Source: Natrinema saccharevitans (GTDB lineage: Archaea; Halobacteriota; Halobacteria; Halobacteriales; Natrialbaceae). Taken from it: a stretch of 64,000 nucleotides of DNA. The notes under the pieces are model-generated. The model was not told the DNA's origin. It saw nothing but the letters and a program-made list of their open reading frames with translations, and searched no databases. Where the stretch lies: positions 620,001 through 684,000 of the forward strand of contig NZ_LWLN01000001.1 of assembly GCF_001953745.1 (NCBI RefSeq), read 5' to 3'. Below, one piece after another: positions 47,042-53,176 of this stretch. The translations under genes and the position numbers were made by a program. Each line of letters opens with the position of its first letter. Within the stretch, counting starts at the first letter, position 1.

Positions 47042-47946
47042 CCCTCCGTGGCCCACCGGCGGAGCGCTCGCCCGCCGAACTGCTCACCTTCGGCGTCGTC
47101 AACCTCGACAAGCCGCCCGGGCCGTCCTCGCATCAGGTCAGCGGGTGGCTTCGTGACGCGGTCGCGGAGACACTCGCCGATCGCGGAGCGACGGCGACGA
47201 TCGATCGCGCCGCCCACGCCGGAACGCTCGATCCCAAAGTGACCGGCTGCTTGCCGGTCATGCTCGGCGATGCGACCCGCCTTGCACAGGTCTTTCTCGA
47301 GGGGCCAAAGGAGTACGTCGCCGTCCTCGAGTGTCACGCGCCGGTGCCGGCCGACGCGGAATCGGTCGTCGCCGAGTTCGAGGGGCCGGTCTACCAGAAG
47401 CCGCCGCGGAAAAGCGCCGTCGCGCGTCGCCTACGTGTGCGCGAGATCTACGACCTCGAGGTCCTCGAGGCCGAGGAGCGTCGGCTCCTGTTGCGGATTC
47501 GCTGTGAAAGCGGCACCTACGTCCGCAAGTTGTGTCACGATCTGGGGCTGGCGCTTGGCACCGGCGGCCACATGGGCCACCTGCGCCGGACCGCCACCGA
47601 TCCGTTCGACGACCGGACGCTGCACTCGGCCCACGACTTCCTCGACGCGCTGGCCTTCTGGGTCGAGGACGACGACCCCGAGCCGCTGTTCGAAGTGGTC
47701 GACCCCGCCGAACGCATTCTCGAGGGAATCCCCGGCGTCGTGGTCGCGGAGTCGGCCGCCCGCGAAATCGCGCAGGGCGCGCCGGTCTACGGCCCCGGCG
47801 TCGTCGAGGCCGACGACGGGATCGAGCAGGGCTCGCTGGTCGCCTGTTACACGCCCGACGACGCGGCGGTCTGTCTGGGCGAACTGGTCGCGAGCCCGGA
47901 CGCCGATGAGGGCGTCGTCGTCGACCTCGAGCGAGTCCTCGTCTAG
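47038..47946 (+). CDS. cbf5: tRNA/rRNA pseudouridine synthase Cbf5 (H/ACA catalytic subunit)
   Basis: 302 residues from ATG 47038, overlapping cmk by four bases. The TruB-type catalytic domain carries [20 protein letters not shown] and the catalytic Asp in [15 protein letters not shown], with [19 protein letters not shown]-terminal PUA domain starts around residue 225 ([20 protein letters not shown]). With Nop10, Gar1, L7Ae and guide RNA it makes pseudouridine, and it can act on tRNA position 55 alone. Confidence 0.93.
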   Translation: MTLRGPPAERSPAELLTFGVVNLDKPPGPSSHQVSGWLRDAVAETLADRGATATIDRAAHAGTLDPKVTGCLPVMLGDATRLAQVFLEGPKEYVAVLECHAPVPADAESVVAEFEGPVYQKPPRKSAVARRLRVREIYDLEVLEAEERRLLLRIRCESGTYVRKLCHDLGLALGTGGHMGHLRRTATDPFDDRTLHSAHDFLDALAFWVEDDDPEPLFEVVDPAERILEGIPGVVVAESAAREIAQGAPVYGPGVVEADDGIEQGSLVACYTPDDAAVCLGELVASPDADEGVVVDLERVLV

Positions 47947-47986
47947 AGGTACGAAACCGGGTACCGCACCGCCTTCGAAACGACAC

Positions 47987-47993
47987 TCTTAAG
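47987..47993 (+). promoter_or_regulatory. TATA-like box of tRNA-Pro
   Basis: TCTTAAG lies about 27-33 bases before the tRNA 5' end, at the position expected for its own promoter. Confidence 0.4.
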
Positions 47994-48019
47994 CGGTAGA
48001 CGGCCATCGATTCACGTGC

Positions 48020-48090
48020 GGGACCGTGGGGTAGTGGTATCCTCTGCGGATGGGGTCCGTAGGACCCGAGTTCAATTCTCGGCGGTCCCA
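48020..48090 (+). tRNA. tRNA-Pro (anticodon GGG)
   Basis: 71 nt. Acceptor GGGACCG/CGGTCCC with discriminator A; D arm with GGGTAGTGG; anticodon arm TGCGG-ATGGGGT-CCGTA giving GGG; T arm CCGAG-TTCAATT-CTCGG. The 3' CCA is not encoded and no intron is seen. Confidence 0.95.
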
Positions 48091-48116
48091 CTTTTGCGAA
48101 GCAAAATGAGGGACGA

Positions 48117-48140
48117 CGAGGTGCCCCATTGGGCACCTCG
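48117..48140 (+). terminator. Strong hairpin after tRNA-Pro
   Basis: CGAGGTGCCC (48117-48126) and GGGCACCTCG (48131-48140) form a perfect 10-bp stem with a CATT loop. A CTTTT run follows at about 48150. It probably ends the cmk-cbf5-tRNA transcripts. Confidence 0.6.
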
Positions 48141-48335
48141 GTTGTTCCACTTTTCGCGACGCAACGAACGAGGGAGCGACGCGACCGCTGTGCCGTGAGT
48201 AGAGAAACGTGGGTGCAGCCTCGCTACGACCGCGGTCTCATTCGAAATTGTCCAAGTGACCGCGTCGACGCGCTTTGTCGGCTCTGTCCCGAGTGTGCGC
48301 GTGCGCTTCGGAATGCGCGGGAGGGTCCGCTATGA

Positions 48336-48449
48336 GTTCTCGAGAGCGATGACCTCACGCACGAGCAACGCCGGGAGGTCGCCGAGACCGTGTCGACTCG
48401 AGCGGTGGACTTCAAAATCGACACCGAGATCATCACGAAGACGGAGTGA
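48336..48449 (+). pseudogene. Remnant of a coding sequence (C-terminal fragment)
   Basis: A 37-codon stretch reading VLESDDLTHEQRREVAETVS then TRAVDFKIDTEIITKTE and a stop has protein-like composition and a predicted helix plus strand. It lacks a start codon and is preceded in the same frame by a TGA at 48333-48335, with a Cys-bearing piece (CRLCPECARALRNAREGPL) before it. It looks like a decayed gene of unknown type. Confidence 0.4.
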
Positions 48450-48499
48450 GAATCCCGCTCACCAGCAGGCTTTTGCAAAGGGGACCGTAGCCGTAGACC

Positions 48500-48652
48500 A
48501 TGGGCCTCACTACCGACGACTTCGCCGAATTCATGGCCGGCGACCCGGAGGACGAGGAGACAGTGCCACTGGGTGATGCACTCAACGAGCTGGCTGTCGA
48601 CGTCGAGGTTGACGCTGTCGAAGAGGTCCGCGATGTTCGTGAGCGGATATGA
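48500..48652 (+). CDS. Putative antitoxin of a PIN toxin (50 residues)
   Basis: A 50-residue acidic protein starting MGLTTDDFAEFMAGDPEDEE and ending VDAVEEVRDVRERI. Its stop overlaps the PIN toxin start by four bases (ATGA), the usual antitoxin-toxin junction. It lacks a recognisable DNA-binding fold, unlike VapB proteins with AbrB or ribbon-helix-helix domains, but the C-terminal helix could cover the toxin active site. The role is inferred from context. Confidence 0.65.
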   Translation: MGLTTDDFAEFMAGDPEDEETVPLGDALNELAVDVEVDAVEEVRDVRERI

Positions 48653-49038
48653 AGCTCTTTCTCGATACGAACGTCATCGTTGCCGCGGTCACCAAGGACA
48701 CTGATCGGTCCGAAACTGCTGTGCAGGCACTCAATGAGCTCGATGAGACGTATACTTCCATACTGAACCTCGTGGAACTTCGAACCGTCCTCACGAAGAA
48801 GAAGGCGTTCGAACGGGACCGCGTCGAACAGATCGAACAGCGTATAAGGTCCCGGGCAACTGTTACGTTCCCTGACGCCTCAGATATTGTCGCGGCAAAT
48901 CAATTGCAGAACGAGACACTCCTGTATCCGATGGATGCCCTCACACTCGCAGCAGCCGATGCGGTCGACGCAACGCTCGTTTCGTTCGACGCTGAGTTGC
49001 GCGAGTACGGCGCGAAGCGTCCTCACGATCTCATATAG
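48649..49038 (+). CDS. VapC-family PIN-domain toxin
   Basis: 129 residues (MKLFLDTNVIVAAVTKDTDR). The PIN acidic residues are present: Asp6 (FLDTN), Glu43 (LNLVELRTV), Asp96 (YPMDALTLAAA) and Asp113 (LVSFDAELREY), so the Mg2+/Mn2+-dependent RNase site is intact. VapC toxins cleave tRNA or rRNA and are neutralised by a co-transcribed antitoxin. It follows tRNA-Pro and gene debris, so a mobile origin is likely. Confidence 0.85.
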   Translation: MKLFLDTNVIVAAVTKDTDRSETAVQALNELDETYTSILNLVELRTVLTKKKAFERDRVEQIEQRIRSRATVTFPDASDIVAANQLQNETLLYPMDALTLAAADAVDATLVSFDAELREYGAKRPHDLI

Positions 49039-49654
49039 GCAGCCCGATCACGCCCTGGATCTCGAATCGATGGAGAGCTTTGTCTGTTGGATCCGTGGTG
49101 ATTACCCGCCGTGCCAGCGGAATAAGGGGAGACCGTCGACGGTCGACGCGGAGGTGAGGCCGATGTATCGCGGGTCCATCCGTGCGAGCGAACTGTCCGA
49201 TGTCGAGAACCAGACGCCCATCGCCCGCTCGGCCCACCGAGCGACCGACGCACACGGCGGCAGGCGGTTACCGCCCAGGAGTGCGTGTGATAGAACAGAT
49301 TGGGAGTCTTCGACCAACCGACGCGCCGTCCTGCCGTTCCGCTTGGTGCTTGTAGCCAAGACGCTACTGCTAATATACATGAAAGTTAGTAAGATTCTCA
49401 TGAACTGATCGGGTTTCAAAGCTGAAAATCAGCGGATGCTATCCGAGCTACAGCGTCATCTTGAATGTATTCCAGTGTTGCGATTCCACGACTCGAGTCG
49501 GGAGGCGATCCAAAGCCAGCAACTCAAAATCACGTTCGCAGATGAGGTGGGCCGGACCGCCGACGGTCGGAACCTACTCGATGGGCGATGGCGGTACCGA
49601 CGAGCACTCGTGAGTCGAACGATCGAATAACTTCCCTCGAGCCGCCCGCCGTCC
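49039..49654. other. Accessory spacer without a clear gene
   Basis: About 600 bases. Small open frames (49031-49255 minus; 49436-49630 plus, beginning MLSELQRHLECIPVLRFHDS) have some protein-like segments but no family, no ribosome binding site and no clear start, so they may be decayed pieces. The segment near 49350-49440 is AT-richer than the genome and has a CTGAT...ATCAG inverted repeat. Origin in a lost mobile element is inference. Confidence 0.4.
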
Positions 49655-49843
49655 CTACCGCTCGCGGTCGTGGTCGTCCGCGAGCAGTTTGGACGCGACG
49701 GGACAGCCACACGGCGAGGCGGTGCCCGGGCCGGGGCCCGAGACGGTCACGATCCAGACGGGGCGGCCACAGCGGGGGCAGTCGGGGATCGACCACTCGT
49801 CGTCGGATTGGTCGTCCCCGCTCGAGGGCCGGTCCTCACCCAT
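49655..49843 (-). CDS. CPxCG-type zinc mini-protein
   Basis: 62 residues (MGEDRPSSGDDQSDDEWSIP). A CPRCG motif and a second Cys pair in PCGCPVA make a potential four-cysteine zinc site, with an acidic disordered N-terminus. Similar mini-proteins are widespread in haloarchaea, and some affect motility or biofilm. It is near a pilin gene. Its function is unknown. Confidence 0.7.
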   Translation of the reverse strand: MGEDRPSSGDDQSDDEWSIPDCPRCGRPVWIVTVSGPGPGTASPCGCPVASKLLADDHDRER

Positions 49844-49907
49844 GGCTGACCCCGCGGGTGGCAGTCGGCGTCGGTCGTCGGGGTTGATTCCACTGTCGTG
49901 CGGGACG

Positions 49908-49915
49908 TTTATATC
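49908..49915 (+). promoter_or_regulatory. TATA box before the 49.93-kb hairpin
   Basis: TTTATATC is a near-consensus archaeal TATA box. A start about 25 bases downstream would fall at the base of the hairpin at 49931. Confidence 0.5.
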
Positions 49916-49930
49916 CCGCTAGAACGAACT

Positions 49931-49977
49931 CGAGCATGGCTTTCAAATCCCCTTGCAGGGTTGGAAGCCACGTCTCG
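49931..49977 (+). ncRNA. Candidate structured non-coding RNA
   Basis: The 47 bases fold into one long hairpin: CGAG/CTCG at the base, TGGCTT/AAGCCA in the middle (49937-49942 with 49965-49970), TCAA/TTGG wobble pairs, and CCC/GGG closing a CTTGCA loop, about 17 pairs in all. A TATA box lies 23 bases before it. No open frame with protein-like content is consistent with it on the plus strand. The inner 30 bases (49939-49968) end in GGAAGC like a CRISPR repeat but occur once. RNA identity and 3' end are unknown. Confidence 0.4.
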
Positions 49978-50602
49978 GGTGTTCCTGCACCCGGGGCATT
50001 TCGACCGTGCCCCCGTCGCGTTCGCGGTTGGAGACTGGCTTCCGTTCGGATTGTTATCACGAAGTGGCTTATATCTACTGCTAGCGTTAGGGAATTTGCT
50101 TCGAAGAGCCGAATAGCGTCCGCTTGCCCCCGTTCCGGGGGGCCGCGTCCGTGGCTCGCTCGAGACACCGCTTTCGACCACCGCATGGCGAATCGATCGC
50201 GCGCCGTGGGGCTTCAAGCCCGTGCTGTAACCGCTCCAGTCACCCCTGATTATCACGTCTGAAAACGCCCGCACCGTATCGCTCGGCCGGATGGTCTTCA
50301 CTATCTGGTACCTATATGAGGCTTCCACCGGCTGGATACAGTCGCAGCCGTCGCGGACGGAATCGAACGACAGCGGTCGAGCGGGGACTCGACCGCGCTC
50401 CAACGTGAGCGACGAGGGCCGTCCGGGGGCTGCGGGGTGGTTGGACAATGGAGGACGCGACGATCGATCCGGGGGAAACAGGTGGCGACACCAGCTGGTG
50501 GATGCCGACGGCCATTGACGCCACAACGCGCCACCGTCGCAGCCCGACGCGAGCCGGGGTGGGCTCGCGGGCCATGCGACGTATCGATCCAGGGGTGGGT
50601 CG

Positions 50603-51043
50603 ATGACCGACGACAGTCTGTTACGGCGATCGGACGATCGGGGGTTGAGTCCGGTCATCTCGACCGTTCTCATGGTCGCGGTCGTGATCGTCTTGGCGGC
50701 CGCTATCGGGACGTACTTCCTCGGCTTCGGCGACCTGCTCGACGGCGGTGCCCGGGCCGCGGTCGAAACCGAGGTCGCGCCCGGCACCGATAACGGCTCG
50801 GTGACGGTAGTCGTCCTCGATATCGGCTCGAGCGATCGCGTCGAGATCACGGCCGAAACCGGCGGTGACGACATCACCGACGGCGCGACGACGGACTCGT
50901 CGATCGAACGAACCGCCACCGAAAGCGGCGAGCGGATCACCGTCGAAGAAAGGTCCGCGGGGGACACCACGATCGAACTCACCGGCGTCGCGTACACGTC
51001 GCATTCGGAGTCGATCGTTCTCGAGCGGGAGGTCACGATCTGA
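50603..51043 (+). CDS. Type IV pilin (archaellin/pilin N-terminal family)
   Basis: 146 residues. A class III leader (MTDDSLLRRSDDRG) precedes the pilin helix LSPVISTVLMVAVVIVLAAA, with PibD cleavage expected after Gly14. The Thr/Asp-rich globular part with DIGSSDRVEITAETGGDDIT is typical of haloarchaeal pilins. It would be assembled into adhesive pili in the envelope. It stands alone, with no assembly ATPase nearby. Confidence 0.88.
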   Translation: MTDDSLLRRSDDRGLSPVISTVLMVAVVIVLAAAIGTYFLGFGDLLDGGARAAVETEVAPGTDNGSVTVVVLDIGSSDRVEITAETGGDDITDGATTDSSIERTATESGERITVEERSAGDTTIELTGVAYTSHSESIVLEREVTI

Positions 51044-51172
51044 TCGGCGGCTGTCCGTCCCGAACCGTGAACGAAAAATCGGCAACGCGACGCCCGGAAG
51101 CGTGACCGAACGGCCGTCGTGACGCCCGAGAGACGGTCGTTCGGCGGTGGGTGGAATGCCTCTGACAGCCCA

Positions 51173-51198
51173 CTGGTGCCGGGCGACGGTGGCACCAG
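51173..51198 (+). terminator. Hairpin downstream of the pilin gene
   Basis: CTGGTGCC and GGCACCAG form a perfect 8-bp stem with a 10-base loop, 130 bases after the pilin stop. Confidence 0.4.
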
Positions 51199-51321
51199 CT
51201 CTGCTGGGCTATGTACGTGTAAGGAGAACGGGTATAAACGTATTGGGAATTTCTATCCTCGGTAACCGTTCGGGGCCGACTGCTCGAGTCGACCACGGAA
51301 GATACGTGAGCTGATACGTGT

Positions 51322-51346
51322 CTGACGCTCGTCTGCCGTGCGTCAG
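51322..51346. promoter_or_regulatory. Inverted repeat upstream of the second HalOD1 gene
   Basis: CTGACGC (51322-51328) and GCGTCAG (51340-51346) are a perfect 7-bp inverted repeat with an 11-base spacer, directly upstream of the TATA box. An operator is plausible. Confidence 0.4.
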
Positions 51347-51361
51347 CAAAGGATCGAGGGG

Positions 51362-51369
51362 CTTATTTA
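51362..51369 (+). promoter_or_regulatory. TATA box of the second HalOD1 gene
   Basis: CTTATTTA is centred about 27 bases before the ATG at 51392, predicting a leaderless transcript. Confidence 0.55.
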
Positions 51370-51391
51370 CGTCGTCGTTGGCCGCTGACAT

Positions 51392-51667
51392 ATGCCCACG
51401 ACGGTTCCGACCAGCACTCGGGTTGTACAGGGGGTGGCGGCACGCGAAGGCGTCGATCCGATCGATCTCGAGCCGCCGTTGCACGCGGTCGTCGATACCG
51501 ATGCGCTGGACGCGCTGTATCGGCCGGTCGGCGACGGATCTCGGACGCCCGTCGCCGTCGAATTCTCCTATCGCGGGCATCGGATCCATATCGACGATTC
51601 GGGCGAGATAGATCTCTCCGCGGACGTCTCGGCCACGGGGTCGACGCCGAGCGAAAACGAGAACTGA
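51392..51667 (+). CDS. HalOD1 output-domain protein (second copy)
   Basis: 91 residues (MPTTVPTSTRVVQGVAAREG). The HalOD1 core is VVQGVAAREGVDPIDLEPPL, then VVDTDALDALY and the final strand pair VAVEFSYRGHRIHIDDSGEI. Like the protein at 17531-17884 it is a free-standing domain. The two share only the domain pattern, not close sequence. Proximity to the pilin gene may reflect surface-structure signalling, as inference. Confidence 0.82.
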   Translation: MPTTVPTSTRVVQGVAAREGVDPIDLEPPLHAVVDTDALDALYRPVGDGSRTPVAVEFSYRGHRIHIDDSGEIDLSADVSATGSTPSENEN

Positions 51668-51728
51668 TCCGGGACGGGACGGTTCGCGGCGTCGATCCGG
51701 CCGGAAGGGCCCGGCTCGGCCGTGGCAA

Positions 51729-53012
51729 CTACTCCACCGTCACGGCCGTCGTATCCGGCGTGAACAGGGACTCGGCCAGATAGCCCCAGTCGTCGAAGTC
51801 CCGGTAGCCGCCGCCGGTAGAGAAGCCGTAGTAGTCACTCGGCGCGTTGTAGTTCATCACGCTCGGGTACTGTGGGAAGGCGTACTGATCCGAGTCGATT
51901 CCCTCGAAGTCACCGTTGGTGAGACCGAGCGAGTGGCCGAGTTCGTGCATCGCCGTCGAGCCGGTCTCGTGGCGTTCGGGCTGGTCCTCGACCATCATGG
52001 TCCCCAGCGTCGCCTTCCCGATGACGTTCGTCGTCGCCGTCCCGCCCGCGACGTCGTCGACGATCACCAGGTAGTGATACCCCGCGCCCGAGCCGTCGAA
52101 GTACTGGGACCGGTACCGCGTCAGGTCGTCGACGTCCGTCTCGTCCTCCCGGGGCAGCGTCTCGTCGAAGACGAGATGGAGGTCCGCACCCGTCGACCCG
52201 TCCGGGTTCTCGAGCGGGGCGTTTTCGAACCGCTCGACGATCCGGTCGGCTTCCGCCTCCGAGAGGTCGGTTCCCTCCATGGAATCGATCTCGACGTAGA
52301 CGTCCGTTCGGAGCGGGTCCGCGTCGGGGAGCCGGTCCTCTCGGTGGACCTCCGTACCGTCCGCGAGGCCGTCGCCGTCGGTGTCGGCCGCGGTCGGATC
52401 GGTGTCGTACTCGTCGACCTCGACACCGTCGTCGAGCCCGTCGTCGTCGGTATCGGCCGCGGTCGGATCCGTGCCGTACAAGCGCCGCTCCACGCCGTCC
52501 TCGAGCCCGTCGCCGTCCGTATCCGGATCGGTCGGGTCGGTGCCGTACTCGCGGCGTTCCGCGGCGTCGTGTAGCCGGTCGTCGTCCGTGTCGCTGTCGT
52601 GTGGGTCCGTGCCGACCTCGATCTCGAGGCTGTCCTCGAGGCCGTCGTCGTCCGTATCCGCGACCGTCGGATCGGTCTCGTACTCGCCGACCTCCGCCCC
52701 GTCGTCGAGGCCATCGCCGTCGGTATCGGCCGCCGTCGGGTCGGTGCCGTACTCGTCGACCTCGGTGCCGTCCTCGAGCCCGTCGCCGTCGGTATCGGCC
52801 ACGGTCGGATCCGTCCCCAACCGGCCCTCTACGTCGTCGTCGAGTCCGTCGCCGTCGGTGTCGGCATCGAACGGCGCGGTCCCGTCCCGCACCTCTTCGA
52901 TTACCGGTCGTCCGTCGCCGTCGAGGTCGACGACCGTCGTTCCCGCCACGACACCCGCCGTGACCAGGCCGATGACGAGAACGAAGACGGTCAGGGCTCG
53001 CGACGATAGCAT
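51729..53012 (-). CDS. Exported calcium-repeat protein with metzincin-like protease domain
   Basis: 427 residues. An N-terminal hydrophobic segment (ALTVFVLVIGLVTAGVVAGT) is a signal peptide or anchor. Residues about 51-228 hold eight tandem units of 22-23 residues of the thrombospondin type 3 kind (DTDGDGLDDG, then GTDPT), each a likely Ca2+ loop. The C-terminal domain carries HELGHSLGLTN (His356, Glu357, His360, Asn366) and a Met-turn SVMNY (Met386). Two His and the general-base Glu fit a metzincin, but the third ligand, normally His or Asp, is Asn. The peptidase may be active with altered zinc binding, or inactive. Confidence 0.85.
   Translation of the reverse strand: MLSSRALTVFVLVIGLVTAGVVAGTTVVDLDGDGRPVIEEVRDGTAPFDADTDGDGLDDDVEGRLGTDPTVADTDGDGLEDGTEVDEYGTDPTAADTDGDGLDDGAEVGEYETDPTVADTDDDGLEDSLEIEVGTDPHDSDTDDDRLHDAAERREYGTDPTDPDTDGDGLEDGVERRLYGTDPTAADTDDDGLDDGVEVDEYDTDPTAADTDGDGLADGTEVHREDRLPDADPLRTDVYVEIDSMEGTDLSEAEADRIVERFENAPLENPDGSTGADLHLVFDETLPREDETDVDDLTRYRSQYFDGSGAGYHYLVIVDDVAGGTATTNVIGKATLGTMMVEDQPERHETGSTAMHELGHSLGLTNGDFEGIDSDQYAFPQYPSVMNYNAPSDYYGFSTGGGYRDFDDWGYLAESLFTPDTTAVTVE
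52329..52862 (-). repeat. Tandem 66-69-bp repeats encoding calcium-binding units
   Basis: Eight consecutive imperfect units inside the metzincin gene, most 69 bases and two 66, encode DTDxDGLxDG...TDPT. They share third-position variation, so the protein sequence is selected while the DNA diverges. Such arrays can change copy number by recombination. Confidence 0.85.
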
Positions 53013-53176
53013 TTCCTGACAGTCACGAACGAGGGGGTATCTGTGTTGTGGCTCCGCCGTGACTGTGTGGTCCGTCGGCTCCCGGCGCGACTGCCGTCGG
53101 CGCGGTCCCTGCCAGCGGTTTCACTTTCACTGTGCCGCCCAAACCCTCTTACACGCCGCCCCCTGAGACGACGAGC

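Larger units (their letters stand above)
48091..48499. other. tRNA-Pro 3' flank and gene debris
   Basis: Two hairpins follow the tRNA: TTTTGC-GAA-GCAAAA (48092-48106) and a 10-bp stem at 48117-48140. At about 48141-48168 a degenerate copy of the tRNA 3' flank (CCACTTTT, GCGA, GCAA) recurs. The rest holds a decayed gene piece described separately. Confidence 0.5.
49844..50602. other. Non-coding region before the type IV pilin
   Basis: No convincing protein gene in about 760 bases. The notable contents are a TATA box (49908-49915) and long hairpin (49931-49977) described separately, a second TATA-like cttatatct near 50053, a GGGCTTCAAGCCC symmetric element near 50207-50221, and a perfect 12-bp palindrome CACCAGCTGGTG (50489-50500). 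Confidence 0.5.
51044..51391. other. Spacer between pilin and HalOD1 genes
   Basis: No gene seen. It contains a terminator-like hairpin (51173-51198), an AT-rich ggtataaacgtattgg pocket near 51231-51246, an inverted repeat (51322-51346) and the HalOD1 TATA box. Confidence 0.5.

Noticed and set aside
49031-49255. 74-codon minus-strand frame ending LHRFEIQGVIGLPI
   Set aside because: The last 25 residues look protein-like, but the rest is Arg-rich and no start or family is visible; treated as possible debris.
49939-49968. CRISPR array
   Set aside because: Only one repeat-like element, no second copy at spacer distance and no cas genes; reported only as a curiosity.
50200-50235. Insertion-sequence end (IS200/IS605 type) suggested by GGGGCTTCAAGCCC
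   Set aside because: No transposase or TnpB gene and no matching second end.
49909-51195. Open frame of 428 codons on the minus strand
   Set aside because: It covers the pilin gene in antisense and gives Ser/Arg/Pro-rich sequence without structure.
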